Shown one piece after another: positions 7,973 to 17,347 of a DNA stretch of 64,000 nucleotides. The DNA comes from Chryseobacterium sp. MYb264 (lineage in GTDB: Bacteria > Bacteroidota > Bacteroidia > Flavobacteriales > Weeksellaceae): positions 1-64,000 of the forward strand of contig NZ_CP142422.1 in the NCBI RefSeq assembly GCF_035974275.1, in the 5' to 3' direction. Below the pieces are notes generated by a model. That model did no database searches. It was not told where the DNA came from and saw only the letters and a list, made by a program, of their open reading frames with translations. The stretch's first letter is position 1, and every line of letters begins with the position of its first letter. Position numbers and translations under genes: made by a program.

Positions 7973-9283
7973 ATGGTAAAGAATATAAAAACAGCACTAT
8001 CATTAATGATAGCGGTCTTTCCTGCGCTGTTTTTTTCACAGGAAATAAAACAGATGACAGCGAATGAGGTGGCCGAACTCGCCGTACAAAATCATCAGCA
8101 GTTGAAGGTTTCGGCGCAGAATATCGACATCGCAAAACAAAATACGAGCGTTACTAAACTTCAAAAATTGCCGACAATTACGGCTTCTACCAGTCAATTC
8201 TATTTAGGAAACGTATTAGCAATTGATAAGGATTTTTCAAATTCTACGGCTATCCCGATGCCTCATTACGGAAGTTCTTACGCGGTTCAGGCGACTCAAC
8301 TCATCTTCAAAGGAGGATTGGTCAATAAGTCGATTGAATTGGCAGGGCTTCGTGAGCAACTTTCAGAATTAGATTTAGAAAAGAATAAGCAGGATGTGAA
8401 ATTTTTGGTTATTTCCAATTATTTGGATATTTATAAAATCATTAATCAACAGGAAGTTTTTCAAAATAACAAAAAACTGGCTCAGGAGAGGCTGAAAAAT
8501 ATTCAGAAGTTTTATCAGCAGGGAATGGTGACGAGAAATGAGGTGATTCGTGGTGAGCTGGCCATCAAAAACTTAGATCAGGGAATTTTAACATTAGTGA
8601 ATAATAAAAAGATTCTTAATTATAATTTAAGCATCGCTTTGGGTTTGCCTTCTGATACTGAGATTGTTCCTGTTGAAAATGTTGAGAGCAAAGATGCCGG
8701 AATTGGTATGGATTATTACGTAAATCTTGCCCACGACAGCAATCCTTTAATGAAATCTGCTAAAACAAATATTGATGTTGCAGATAAAAATATTGAGATT
8801 ATAAAAACTGATAAAATGCCTACCATTGCAGGTTTCGGTGGATATACCTTACAAAGACCGATCACGACGAGAAATCCTGTGTTGGATATGTATTCGGGAG
8901 GTTGGCAAACAGGTGTTTCATTAAGCTATAATATTGATAATCTGTATAAAACGAAGGAAAGAGTGAAGTTGGGTGAGATTCAGAAAAATCAGGCGAATGA
9001 TGCGATGACGTTGACTCAGCAAAATATTGATATGGCGGTGAATGCGGCTTATGTTAAATATCAGGAGTCGATTCAACAGGCTGATATTCTGAATGATGCT
9101 AAAAGTTTAGCGGAAGAAAATTATAAGATTACAGAAGCTAAGTATCTGAATCAGTTGGCGGTACAGGCAGAAATGATTGATGCACAAAATCAAAAACTGC
9201 AATCAGAATTAGATTATGCCAATGCAGAAATCAATGTGTTGTATCAATATTACAATCTTTTGAAATCTACGGGAACGCTGTAA
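7973..9283 (+). CDS. TolC-family outer-membrane efflux protein
   Basis: The 436-residue protein has a signal peptide (ends about ALFFSQE) and the two repeated outer-membrane efflux domains of TolC, with long helices and heptad patterns (about 45-230 and 250-430). It forms the outer-membrane channel of a tripartite pump. It is the first gene of an operon with the HlyD-type adaptor and the 14-helix MFS pump downstream, matching an EmrAB-TolC arrangement. The start is supported by the promoter just upstream and by the signal peptide. Confidence 0.93.
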   Translation: MVKNIKTALSLMIAVFPALFFSQEIKQMTANEVAELAVQNHQQLKVSAQNIDIAKQNTSVTKLQKLPTITASTSQFYLGNVLAIDKDFSNSTAIPMPHYGSSYAVQATQLIFKGGLVNKSIELAGLREQLSELDLEKNKQDVKFLVISNYLDIYKIINQQEVFQNNKKLAQERLKNIQKFYQQGMVTRNEVIRGELAIKNLDQGILTLVNNKKILNYNLSIALGLPSDTEIVPVENVESKDAGIGMDYYVNLAHDSNPLMKSAKTNIDVADKNIEIIKTDKMPTIAGFGGYTLQRPITTRNPVLDMYSGGWQTGVSLSYNIDNLYKTKERVKLGEIQKNQANDAMTLTQQNIDMAVNAAYVKYQESIQQADILNDAKSLAEENYKITEAKYLNQLAVQAEMIDAQNQKLQSELDYANAEINVLYQYYNLLKSTGTL

Positions 9284-9307
9284 ATAAATTCTCTGAGGTC
9301 TTTTTTA

Positions 9308-9380
9308 AGTGAAACGCCTTTGAGAGCTTAAAAACATTTAGTAGTCAAAAAATCTTAGCGCCCTTTGCGTTTAAAATAAA
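9308..9380. repeat. Intergenic repeat, AGTGAAACGCCTTTG family
   Basis: The stretch begins AGTGAAACGCCTTTG, contains TAGTAGTCAAAAAATCTTAG and ends CGCCCTTTGCGTTTAAA. The same layout recurs at about 37251-37318 and, more diverged, at about 39253-39340. It lies inside the efflux operon between tolC and hlyD, so the operon tolerates it. Confidence 0.7.
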
Positions 9381-9419
9381 TAACACAAGGAAAAAAATTT
9401 AAAACTGAAAATCAAAACA

Positions 9420-10541
9420 ATGGAAAACAAGGAACAAAATACTCAAAATACCGCGCCGGCACCCGTACAATCTAGTGCTGTGGCGAAAAAGAAAGAAAAT
9501 AAAAAGAATAAAATCAGAGCCATTATCTCTAACATTATCGTGTTTTTGGTGATTGGCTTCGGGTTATTCTGGCTGGTACGTGAATATTTTCACGTGGGCG
9601 ACAAAACATATACGGAAGCGGCTCAGGTTGAGGAGTTTATTAATCCGATCAATACGAGAGTTTCAGCATATATCAAAGAAATTAAGTTCATTGAACATCA
9701 GCAGGTTAAAAAAGGAGATACATTAGTGATCCTTGACGACCGCGAGATTTTAACACAATTAGGTCAGGCAGAAGCGGCTTATCAGAATGCTTTAGCTCAG
9801 AAAACAGCAACAAGTTCATCGGTAAATACCGTTTCCAACAACGTTAGCGTAATGGAATCCAATATTGCGGGAGCAAAAGCCAGACTTTGGAACGCGGAAC
9901 AAAATTTAACCAGATATAAAAATCTGTTGGCTTCAGAAGCAGTAACAAGACAGCAGTACGATCAGGTAAAAACCGAATATGATGCACAGAAAGCGGCGTA
10001 TGAAACATTGGTAAATCAAAAGCAATCTGCGAATCTATCGACAACGGAGGTAAGAAGCAAATTAGGGATTAAAGATGCCGAAATTAAAAGAACAAAGTCA
10101 GCATTGGATATGGCAAAAATTAATCTGTCTTACACCGTGATCACCGCGCCTTATGACGGAGTAATGGGAAGAAGAACGATTTCTGAAGGACAATTGATTC
10201 AACCCGGACAACAAGTGGCAACAATCGTTCTAAATGGACAAAAATGGGTAACCGCCAATTTCCTGGAAAGTCAGATGCCAAATATCAAAATTGGTGAAAA
10301 AATGATGATGACAGCCGATGCGTTAGGCGGACAAAAATTTGAAGGAATTGTAACGGCCATTTCAGCGGCAACGGGTTCAAGATATTCAAGTGTTCCGACG
10401 GATAACTCTACCGGAAACTTCATCAAAGTTCAGCAGAGAATTCCTGTGAGAATAGAGTTTACAGCTTCTAATAAAAAAGAAGATCTGGCTAAACTGAGTG
10501 CGGGAATGAACGTGAATGTGAACATTAATTCAAAAGATTAA
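9420..10541 (+). CDS. HlyD-family periplasmic adaptor of an MFS efflux pump (EmrA-like)
   Basis: The 373-residue membrane-fusion protein links the inner-membrane pump to the TolC channel. A cytoplasmic N-terminus rich in Gln, Ala and Lys is followed by one membrane segment (about 33-52). A split biotinyl-lipoyl domain (KEIKFIEHQQVKKGDTLVIL, later TVITAPYDGVMGRRTISEGQ) encloses a coiled-coil hairpin (about 105-220). A beta-barrel domain follows. Pairing with a 14-helix MFS protein indicates the EmrA class. Confidence 0.94.
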   Translation: MENKEQNTQNTAPAPVQSSAVAKKKENKKNKIRAIISNIIVFLVIGFGLFWLVREYFHVGDKTYTEAAQVEEFINPINTRVSAYIKEIKFIEHQQVKKGDTLVILDDREILTQLGQAEAAYQNALAQKTATSSSVNTVSNNVSVMESNIAGAKARLWNAEQNLTRYKNLLASEAVTRQQYDQVKTEYDAQKAAYETLVNQKQSANLSTTEVRSKLGIKDAEIKRTKSALDMAKINLSYTVITAPYDGVMGRRTISEGQLIQPGQQVATIVLNGQKWVTANFLESQMPNIKIGEKMMMTADALGGQKFEGIVTAISAATGSRYSSVPTDNSTGNFIKVQQRIPVRIEFTASNKKEDLAKLSAGMNVNVNINSKD

Positions 10542-10549
10542 TACATATA

Positions 10550-10632
10550 AGATGTCAGATTACAGACCTTGAAGAGGAATTAATGCAGAAAGCTGTAAGT
10601 CAGATGTCTATTATCTGAAATCTTATTATCTA
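10550..10632. repeat. Intergenic repeat, ATGTCAGATT family
   Basis: AGATGTCAGATTACAGA at the left and CAGATGTCTATTATCTGAAATC at the right form imperfect arms. A relative (CAGATATAAGATTTCAGATA, TGATGTCTGATATCTAG) lies at about 51020-51094 before guaA. Confidence 0.55.
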
Positions 10633-10642
10633 ACAAAAAATC

Positions 10643-12235
10643 ATGTACAATAAAGGATTATACAACGACTGGGTTCCGAAACCCGTGCAGCTTTTGCTGA
10701 TCGTATTGCTTCTTGCGGTGGTGATGCCATTGGGAGGCGTGTATACGGGAAACATCAGCTATGTGGTGAGCGGAACCGGGGCGATGACAGAATATTTCAT
10801 GTGGGCGAATTATGCGACTACCATTGGGATGGGCGCATGTATGCCGATTGTGATGAGAATGAAAATGAGATACAAAGTTCGTGATAAAATGACACTTTTA
10901 TTGGTACTTTTAGGTTTGCTGAGTTATTTGAATTCAACGACTTTTGAGCCGATGATCTTTGTATTTTCCGCTTTACTGATCGGGTTTTTAAAAATGATGG
11001 TAACAATTGAATTATTCTTACCGTTAATGGCCATGATCGGGAACAGAGGAATGTTCTACGGCGGATTTTATACCTTCGTTTTAGCCATGAATCAGGTTTC
11101 TGCTTATTATGCGGTGGAAGTTTCTATTCAATACAACTGGCAGCATTTTTATGTGATTATGGCAGTAGGATGCTTCATTTTGGCTTTGCTGCATTGGGTT
11201 TTTATGCACGATAAATATTTTGCATTAAAAGTTCCGTTGCATTATATCGATTGGTTGAGTATTCTACTTTTCGTTTCCACGTTTATGTTTTCGGCGTATG
11301 TTTTTTCGTTTGGAAAACAGCAGGATTGGCTCAATTCAAGAAATATTATCAATGCGAGTATCGCAGCTTTTGTGAGTTTTGCTTTGTTGGCGATTCGTCA
11401 GTTTACGTTGAAAAGACCTTATATATCATTTAAAATCTTCACTAAAAACAATGTTCAGCACGGGTTATTTATGCTTTTCATGCTCGGAATGTTTTTAGGA
11501 ACAACCTCTATTCAGAACACTTTTGCAGTCGGCGTTTTGGGATATGACCAATTAACCAATGCAAGATTGAATTTATTAATGATTCCCGGACTGGTTTTAG
11601 CCGGAGTTGTTGCTATTATTTGGTTTAAAAAAGAAATTCCATTGAAGATGTTTATTTTTTCAGGATTTTCAGCAATGGTGGGCTATGCTATGGTGATGTA
11701 CTTTTCTATGGTGCTCGAATTCAGTTATGACAATTGGTATTTACCGATGTTCTTAAAAGGTTACGGAATGGGCGCCTTATTCATTTCGGTTTGGTTTTAT
11801 ACGCTTGATAAGCTGGAATTGGATGAAATGCTCGCAGCTATCGGATTGGTATTAGTTTGGAGAACGTTTTTATCGGTTGGAGTTTTCTCTGCAATTTACG
11901 CTTGGTTTCAATATCATTTTCAGGTTGTTGCGATTGGAGATCTCGCTGTTTATATGGATGGAATGACGATAACTCCACAAAGTGTATCTGCCAATATGAA
12001 GACTATTCAGTTGAATGCCATTATTATAGCTAATAAAAAAATATTCGGATATATTATTTTGATGGGCTTGGGAGTGTTGGTTTATGTTTTCACGCATCAC
12101 TTCGGAAAAGAACGTTTCGAATACGCTAGATTTGTTAAAATATTAAACGGAAAATCTGCATTGGCGAGAAAAAGACTTCGCGAAAGAAAAAGATTAGTGA
12201 ACGAAATAAAAGACGCAGCAGGTCCTGCTATATAA
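10643..12235 (+). CDS. MFS transporter of the EmrB/14-helix drug:H+ antiporter type
   Basis: The 530-residue inner-membrane protein has about 14 hydrophobic segments and a basic C-terminal tail (LARKRLRERKRLVNEIKD). Its length and helix number fit the DHA2 family, which pairs with HlyD-type adaptors. It is the last gene of the AraC-controlled operon and is followed by a strong terminator. The substrate is unknown. Such pumps commonly expel hydrophobic drugs, bile salts or fatty acids. Confidence 0.92.
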   Translation: MYNKGLYNDWVPKPVQLLLIVLLLAVVMPLGGVYTGNISYVVSGTGAMTEYFMWANYATTIGMGACMPIVMRMKMRYKVRDKMTLLLVLLGLLSYLNSTTFEPMIFVFSALLIGFLKMMVTIELFLPLMAMIGNRGMFYGGFYTFVLAMNQVSAYYAVEVSIQYNWQHFYVIMAVGCFILALLHWVFMHDKYFALKVPLHYIDWLSILLFVSTFMFSAYVFSFGKQQDWLNSRNIINASIAAFVSFALLAIRQFTLKRPYISFKIFTKNNVQHGLFMLFMLGMFLGTTSIQNTFAVGVLGYDQLTNARLNLLMIPGLVLAGVVAIIWFKKEIPLKMFIFSGFSAMVGYAMVMYFSMVLEFSYDNWYLPMFLKGYGMGALFISVWFYTLDKLELDEMLAAIGLVLVWRTFLSVGVFSAIYAWFQYHFQVVAIGDLAVYMDGMTITPQSVSANMKTIQLNAIIIANKKIFGYIILMGLGVLVYVFTHHFGKERFEYARFVKILNGKSALARKRLRERKRLVNEIKDAAGPAI

Positions 12236-12255
12236 AGATACCTTGTTTTTCATTT

Positions 12256-12298
12256 GCAAAACTCCATTTTCATTGTCAAGTGGGGTTTTGCTTTTTTT
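12256..12298 (+). terminator. Terminator of the efflux operon
   Basis: GCAAAACTCCA at 12256-12266 pairs with TGGGGTTTTGC ending at 12291. A seven-T run follows. The hairpin starts 20 bases after the MFS stop codon. Confidence 0.8.
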
Positions 12299-12300
12299 AG

Positions 12301-12393
12301 GAGCTGTTTCCCGCTTTCCACTGTATCTTTTTTGTTACGGGCTCCGCTTCGCTGCGCCCGCAACAAAAAAGGATGCCGTTTCAATCGGGGCTA
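12301..12393 (+). repeat. Boxed hairpin repeat, copy A
   Basis: The left box GAGCTGTTTCCCGCTTTCC and the right box GGATGCCGTTTCAATCGGGG are the shared edges of a family with copies at 17175, 52714 and 54989. Between them, TCTTTTTTGTTACGGG pairs with CCCGCAACAAAAAAGG to make a long hairpin. The 346 bases from 12236 to 12581 hold this repeat, another palindrome and two terminators, but no gene that I can support. Confidence 0.85.
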
Positions 12394-12454
12394 AAAAAGT
12401 TTGTAGGCTCAGAAAAAGCTTTCTGAGCCAATAAGGTTAAGTTTAAAAATGGGC

Positions 12455-12487
12455 AAACCTCACAGGTTTCGAAAACCTGTGAGGTTT
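12455..12487. repeat. Palindrome AAACCTCACAGGTTT, copy 1
   Basis: A perfect 15-bp stem with loop CGA. The same 15-bp stem with loop TAA occurs at 39354-39386. Confidence 0.9.
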
Positions 12488-12534
12488 AGAATAATCGCGC
12501 AATTTGGAAATGTTTTAAAGTTTAAAGCAAAAAA

Positions 12535-12557
12535 AACGCGGATCTAAAATCCGCGTT
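12535..12557 (-). terminator. Terminator of the MoxR/VWA operon
   Basis: AACGCGGAT and ATCCGCGTT form a 9-bp stem with a 5-base loop. On the minus strand a U-run follows (A-run at 12529-12536). It lies 25 bases beyond the MoxR stop. Confidence 0.8.
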
Positions 12558-12581
12558 ATCATTTTATGGTATATTTATTTT

Positions 12582-14036
12582 TTAATTCCTAAAAAGCTGT
12601 CTCACATCTGCAGAATCAAAAGTAAAAGTAGCCTGATTTTCAGACTTGTCTAACTTTTTGCTAATCGTTAATGCCCATAAAACCAATTCTTTGCAGAAGT
12701 TTTTGTCTTCTGGGCTAAATTCAGCTGCATTTTCTTCTACTAAGGTATTAAGAGGTTCTACCGCACTTAGTTTTTTGTAAAACTCTTCGTCTGTATCAGC
12801 ATAATTTAATTCCAGCTGATTTTTATTGAACCATTGAATTAAATCAGTGTATGGCGTTTTGATGCCTTCTTTTTCCAGTTTTGAAACTCTTGGGAAAATA
12901 CTTTCGAACTGTAACATCACGGCCTTATCGATCAATATTTTAGCCACATAATCTGCACCTTCCTGTTCGCCTTCATACACCAATTCAATTTTTCCGGTAA
13001 TGGAAGGAATAATCGACATAAAATCAAGCAAACGAACCGTTGTTTTTTCAGCACCAGTTTCTATTAAACGCAACTTTGCGGCTGCAAAAAGATTTTCCAT
13101 AGCGCTGATCGTTAATCTTGCACTTACCCCGCTTTTCGCATCTACATATTCACTGTCCCGCGCTTCGAAAGCCACTTCTTCCAACAAATCTTTCGCAAGT
13201 CCCGGAATTTGTATCTGAGATCTGTCTTCGCTTGAGATCGCTGCTTCCTGTTCGGTAATTTGTCTTGCCAACGCAATGGTTGTAGGATAATGCGTAAAGA
13301 TCTGCGAACCGATTCTGTCTTTCAACGGGGTTACAATACTTCCTCTGTTGGTGTAATCTTCCGGATTGGCCGTAAACACAAACTGAATATCCAAAGGCAT
13401 TCTCAATTGAAATCCACGGATCTGAATATCACCTTCCTGTAAAATATTAAACAATGAAACCTGAATTCTCGCCTGTAAATCGGGCAATTCATTCAATACA
13501 AATATCGAACGGTTAGCACGCGGAATCATTCCGTAATGTAGAACACGCTCGTCGGAATACGGAAGTTTCAAAGTAGCTGCTTTAATGGGATCAATGTCAC
13601 CAATTAAATCGGCAACATTCACATCCGGTGTTGCCAGTTTTTCAAAGAAACGATCGGACCGGTGAACCCACGAGATCGGAGTTTCATCACCTAGCTCTTC
13701 AAGAAGGTCTTTCGCAAATTTTGAAATCGGCTGAAACGGACTGTCATTAATCTCAGAACCTTTTACAATCGGCATATATTCATCCAAAAGATTGACCATG
13801 CTTCGGGCAATTCTCGTTTTTGCCTGTCCGCGCAATCCCAAAAGGTTGATGTGATGTCCTGCCAGAATTGCCTTTTTTAATTGAGGAACTACCGTGTCTT
13901 CATATCCCCAAAGTCCTTCAAAAACCGGCTCTTTTGCTTTAATTTTTGCAATTAAATTAGCCTGAATTTCCTGATTGATGGTTTTATCTGTATATCCTGA
14001 ATTTTTTAATTCCTTAAATGTAATATCGTTTTTCAT
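12582..14036 (-). CDS. MoxR/Mg-chelatase ChlI-like AAA+ ATPase
   Basis: The 484-residue AAA+ protein resembles the ChlI subunit of magnesium chelatase and MoxR chaperones, which use ATP to remodel or activate partner proteins that carry VWA domains. Walker A is GLRGQAKT (67-74), with Ala where Gly usually precedes Lys. Walker B reads IFVLNELPDL, with Asn-Glu in place of Asp-Glu. Sensor and arginine-finger segments appear in VFTANPEDYTNRGSIVTPLKDRIG. A VWA partner lies directly upstream in the same operon. No other cobalt or magnesium chelatase genes are present, so a chelatase role is unlikely. Confidence 0.88.
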   Translation of the reverse strand: MKNDITFKELKNSGYTDKTINQEIQANLIAKIKAKEPVFEGLWGYEDTVVPQLKKAILAGHHINLLGLRGQAKTRIARSMVNLLDEYMPIVKGSEINDSPFQPISKFAKDLLEELGDETPISWVHRSDRFFEKLATPDVNVADLIGDIDPIKAATLKLPYSDERVLHYGMIPRANRSIFVLNELPDLQARIQVSLFNILQEGDIQIRGFQLRMPLDIQFVFTANPEDYTNRGSIVTPLKDRIGSQIFTHYPTTIALARQITEQEAAISSEDRSQIQIPGLAKDLLEEVAFEARDSEYVDAKSGVSARLTISAMENLFAAAKLRLIETGAEKTTVRLLDFMSIIPSITGKIELVYEGEQEGADYVAKILIDKAVMLQFESIFPRVSKLEKEGIKTPYTDLIQWFNKNQLELNYADTDEEFYKKLSAVEPLNTLVEENAAEFSPEDKNFCKELVLWALTISKKLDKSENQATFTFDSADVRQLFRN

Positions 14037-14138
14037 TTGTTGTAATAATCTGATTATTTTTTTATTGAATTCGATTTGAAATATTTTTAACGTAAAATTA
14101 CTTTTGCCCTTTTACTTTTAACTTTTTCCTTGCCCCTT

Positions 14139-15278
14139 TTAAATCCTTTTAATCCTATTTTTCTCGTAATCTTCAAAAATCATCTGTCCTAATCCGGAAA
14201 GACCTGTTAAGAAAGCTTTTCCTTTATTCTGAGCTGTAAATTCCTTCACAAACTGTCGCAAATAAGGATCTTGTGCGATCATAAAAGTCGTGATTGGGAT
14301 TTTCAGTTTTCTGGCTTGTGCTGCTTTGTTGAGACATTGTGAAACAATCATTTCATCCAGACCGACGCTGTTTTTGTAAAATTCACCGTTGGGAAGTCGA
14401 AGACAGCTTGGTTTTCCATCGGTAATCATAAAGATCTGTTTATTGGTATTTCTTTTTCGGCGGAGAATATCCATCGCCAGTTCCAGTCCGGCAACCGTAT
14501 TCGTGTGGAAAGGTCCGACCTGTAAATAAGGGAGATCTTTCACTTTAATCGGCCAGGCTTCATTTCCAAAAACGATAATATCGATCGAGTCTTTCGGATA
14601 TTTTCTCTTGATTAATTCAACCAAAGCCATCGCCACTTTTTTGGCCGGAGTGATTCGGTCTTCTCCATATAAAATCATGGAATGGCTGATGTCGATCATT
14701 AAAACCGTGCTCATCTGCGCTTTATGTTTCGTTTCCTCCACAATCAGGTCGTCTTCCGTCATGCGAAGGTCTGAAATTCCATTATTGATCTGGGCATTTT
14801 TCAGACTTTCAGTCATATTAACTAATGAAAGATCATCACCATATTGAAACGAACGGTTCTCACCATCTTTTTCATCGCCAACGCCTGTTTTAGTCGTTCT
14901 GTGATTACCGATTCCTGTTTTTTTAAGCTTACCAAAAATCTGGTCCAAAGCAAATTCGCGCAAGGCAGCTTCCAGTTTTGGAGTCAGGATATTTTTACCT
15001 TTTCCTGTTCCCGAATTTCCGTCTTCAGGATCTTCTTCTTTTATATAACCTCTCTTTTTAAGGTCTTCTTCAAAGTCTTCCAAAGAATATTCATCATTAA
15101 AAATATCATATTCCTTGTCCAGCATATCCAGCCACTCGAAGGCTTCTTCAATATCCCCGGAAGTGTGCGTCAAAAGGTCTTTGAAAACATCAAAAACCCT
15201 GTCAAAATGCGAAATTTCCTCCGGAATATGTTTGCTGAAAGTGAAGCCTTTATGAAAATTAAATTCTTTATTTGTCAT
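14139..15278 (-). CDS. VWA-domain protein, partner of the MoxR-like ATPase
   Basis: The 379-residue protein has an acidic helical N-terminal half (1-180) and a C-terminal von Willebrand A domain (about 190-379). The metal-ion-dependent adhesion motif is MIDISHS (D196, S198, S200). Later conserved segments are DIIVFGNEAWPIKVKDL and FMITDGKPSC. There is no signal peptide, so it is cytoplasmic. It is first in a two-gene unit with the ATPase, 102 bases apart, which mirrors the MoxR-VWA pairs that activate metalloenzymes or surface complexes. The target is unknown. Confidence 0.88.
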   Translation of the reverse strand: MTNKEFNFHKGFTFSKHIPEEISHFDRVFDVFKDLLTHTSGDIEEAFEWLDMLDKEYDIFNDEYSLEDFEEDLKKRGYIKEEDPEDGNSGTGKGKNILTPKLEAALREFALDQIFGKLKKTGIGNHRTTKTGVGDEKDGENRSFQYGDDLSLVNMTESLKNAQINNGISDLRMTEDDLIVEETKHKAQMSTVLMIDISHSMILYGEDRITPAKKVAMALVELIKRKYPKDSIDIIVFGNEAWPIKVKDLPYLQVGPFHTNTVAGLELAMDILRRKRNTNKQIFMITDGKPSCLRLPNGEFYKNSVGLDEMIVSQCLNKAAQARKLKIPITTFMIAQDPYLRQFVKEFTAQNKGKAFLTGLSGLGQMIFEDYEKNRIKRI

Positions 15279-15449
15279 AAAATAATGATGCTATATTTTC
15301 TTTTCTTCGATTTTTAAATTAGACAAGTTAGGAAATAATTGCAAGAATAAAGCCGATTAAAAAATAGAAAATGTTAATCGTGATGATGGTAATATTATTT
15401 GGATGAAAAATTTAATGCTTAATTTCTTCATCAGGTACCCTCGGAATAT

Positions 15450-15457
15450 TATCTTTG
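15450..15457 (+). promoter_or_regulatory. -7 element TATCTTTG before the lipocalin-like lipoprotein gene
   Basis: TATCTTTG fits TAnnTTTG and lies 18 bases before the ATG at 15476. The -33 region holds only a weak TTTC near 15424. Confidence 0.55.
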
Positions 15458-15475
15458 TGAACAATAAAAAATTAG

Positions 15476-16024
15476 ATGATGAAAAAAGTAATCTTGTTGG
15501 CTTCGACTGTTTTGGTATTAAATTCCTGTGTAGTTTCTACAGCTGCAAAAGTGGTAAAAGGTGCAGTGAACGTAAGCTATAAGGCGGTGAAAGGAACGGT
15601 AAACGGCATCAGCTGGGCAGTTCGGAAGGCTAATGGAAAAATAGATGAAGACCGTTTAGACGGAACCTGGAAAATCGTTGGCGTGTATCGCGGTTCTTTT
15701 GAAGATTTTACGAAAGATCAAAATCCTGAAAGTTCTTTTACTTCGGAATGTGGAGATAGCTTTGAGCAGATTATTTTTAAGGCTAAAAGATCAAAATTTC
15801 AGCCGGTACACTGCAGTTCGGAAAAAGAAGACTGGGTGAAATATTCTCTGGAATTCGGTAAAAATCCTGTAACGAAAGAAAAGGAAAATTATATTGAATA
15901 CAATTCCAATAATTATATTTCGGTGATTGATGTCAATAATAAAACAATGGTTCTGGAAGGAAATGTGATGCCCAAATTAGCTTTTTCAGGGGCAAAACTT
16001 TATCTTTTAGAAAAAGTAAAATAG
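15476..16024 (+). CDS. Lipocalin-like lipoprotein
   Basis: The 182-residue protein has a lipoprotein signal (MMKKVILLASTVLVLNSC, Cys18). A short amphipathic segment (VVKGAVNVSYKAVKGTVNGI) follows, then a lipocalin-like beta domain beginning LDGTWKIVGVYRG. Either of two adjacent ATG codons (15476 or 15479) may start it. The function is unknown; such proteins are usually outer-membrane anchored. Glutaminase begins 12 bases after the stop, so the two are probably co-transcribed. Confidence 0.8.
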   Translation: MMKKVILLASTVLVLNSCVVSTAAKVVKGAVNVSYKAVKGTVNGISWAVRKANGKIDEDRLDGTWKIVGVYRGSFEDFTKDQNPESSFTSECGDSFEQIIFKAKRSKFQPVHCSSEKEDWVKYSLEFGKNPVTKEKENYIEYNSNNYISVIDVNNKTMVLEGNVMPKLAFSGAKLYLLEKVK

Positions 16025-16036
16025 TGCGTATTCAAT

Positions 16037-17047
16037 ATGAAAAAAAATAGCTTTTTATCTGCAAAGGGAGTTTTATTTGCAGCGGTTCTGTCTTTTAATA
16101 CGGTAGTTTATGCTCAAAAAACAGCCGATATTTCCACGATTTCTGAGAAAACATTAAGTACTATTCTCGAAAAAAACAGAGCGTATTATTCACAAGGTAA
16201 AGTGGCCGATTATATTCCTGAATTAGGGAAAATGGACGCGAAATCGATTGCCTTTTCGGTGGTAGGAAAAGATGGCAAAGTGTTGAATACCGGAGATGTG
16301 AAGCAGAAATTTACGATGCAGAGCATTTCGAAAATTATTTCGTTGATGGTAGCGGTGACTGAAAGGGGAGAAGCCAATGTTTTTGATAAGATGGGCTATT
16401 TTGGATCTGATAAACCGTTTAATCATTTTTCGAATCTTGAAACTACAGGAAAACCTCTTAATCCGATGATGAATGCAGGGGCGATTTTAACCACTTCTCT
16501 GATTTCGGGTGATGGTGAAAAGCCGTTCCTGAAAATTTTGGATATGGTAAGATATATTACCAAAAATCCTTCGATTGAGTACAGCAAATCGGTATATGAA
16601 TCTGAAAAATCAACCGGACACCGTAACCGCGGAATGTTTTATCTGATGAAAAATAACGGATTGATTTCCGGAAATGAAGATCAGCTGGATAATTATTTTA
16701 AGCAATGTTCTATTGAATTAACGACAGAAGATCTTGCCAAAATAGGTTATTTCTTCGCCAATGAATGTGTTCGTTTTGATGGAGATTCTAAATACAAAAA
16801 TAAAGACATCGCCAGATTGGTAGAATCTCAGATGCTGACGGCGGGAATGTATGAATTCAGCGGTGAATATTCCAGAACGGTTGGTTTACCGAGTAAATCG
16901 GGAGTTGGAGGCGGAATTACGGTAAGTGTTCCGGGGAAAATAGGAATTGGGGTTTTCAGTCCGGCATTGGACGGGCATGGAAATTCTTTAGCGGGTTATC
17001 ACATGATTTTAGACTTGGTAAAACAATATGATTTAAGTGTATTCTAA
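16037..17047 (+). CDS. glsA: Glutaminase A with a signal peptide
   Basis: The enzyme hydrolyses L-glutamine to glutamate and ammonia. The 336 residues include an N-terminal signal peptide (ends VVYAQ, about residue 27), so it is likely periplasmic, unlike the cytoplasmic E. coli enzymes. The serine-dependent beta-lactamase-like fold is shown by SxxK at S96-K99 (MQSISKI), PLNPMMNAGAI and the C-terminal GLPSKSGVGGGI. It lies 12 bases behind a lipoprotein gene. Periplasmic glutaminase would let the cell salvage external glutamine. Confidence 0.93.
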   Translation: MKKNSFLSAKGVLFAAVLSFNTVVYAQKTADISTISEKTLSTILEKNRAYYSQGKVADYIPELGKMDAKSIAFSVVGKDGKVLNTGDVKQKFTMQSISKIISLMVAVTERGEANVFDKMGYFGSDKPFNHFSNLETTGKPLNPMMNAGAILTTSLISGDGEKPFLKILDMVRYITKNPSIEYSKSVYESEKSTGHRNRGMFYLMKNNGLISGNEDQLDNYFKQCSIELTTEDLAKIGYFFANECVRFDGDSKYKNKDIARLVESQMLTAGMYEFSGEYSRTVGLPSKSGVGGGITVSVPGKIGIGVFSPALDGHGNSLAGYHMILDLVKQYDLSVF

Positions 17048-17174
17048 ATTTTTTGAAGTTTGTTCTCTTGTGGAGATTTAGGATCAGAAATCTTTTATAT
17101 TGAGTGTTGATTATAGTTTTAAGGGATGACAAACTAAGTATATATTTTAGTCTTTGAATTAAAGACTGAATTCC

Positions 17175-17284
17175 TAGCCGCGATTGAGCGGTATGTTTGA
17201 GCTCTTTTCTAGACTTGGCTCGGCGGCGAAGCCGCCGAGCCAAGTCTAGAAAAAGCGAGTAGCGAAAGCGGGAAATAGCTCCTA
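17175..17284 (-). repeat. Boxed hairpin repeat, copy D, with a perfect 23-bp stem
   Basis: On the minus strand the repeat begins GGAGCTATTTCCCGCTTTCG and ends CCGCTCAATCGCGGCTA, which are the family boxes. The interior is a perfect 23-bp hairpin, 17205-17227 with 17231-17253, and loop GAA. Its stem sequence is unrelated to the other three copies. Confidence 0.85.
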
Positions 17285-17347
17285 GAAAAAATAATTACAG
17301 GAAGTCAAAAAATAAAAAAGCTCGTTTATTTTCAATATCCAAAACCT

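Noticed and set aside
14844..15317. 157-codon plus-strand frame antisense to the VWA gene
   Set aside because: It overlaps a well-supported VWA coding region, is dominated by Phe and Ile from complementing Lys/Glu codons, and has no domain signature.
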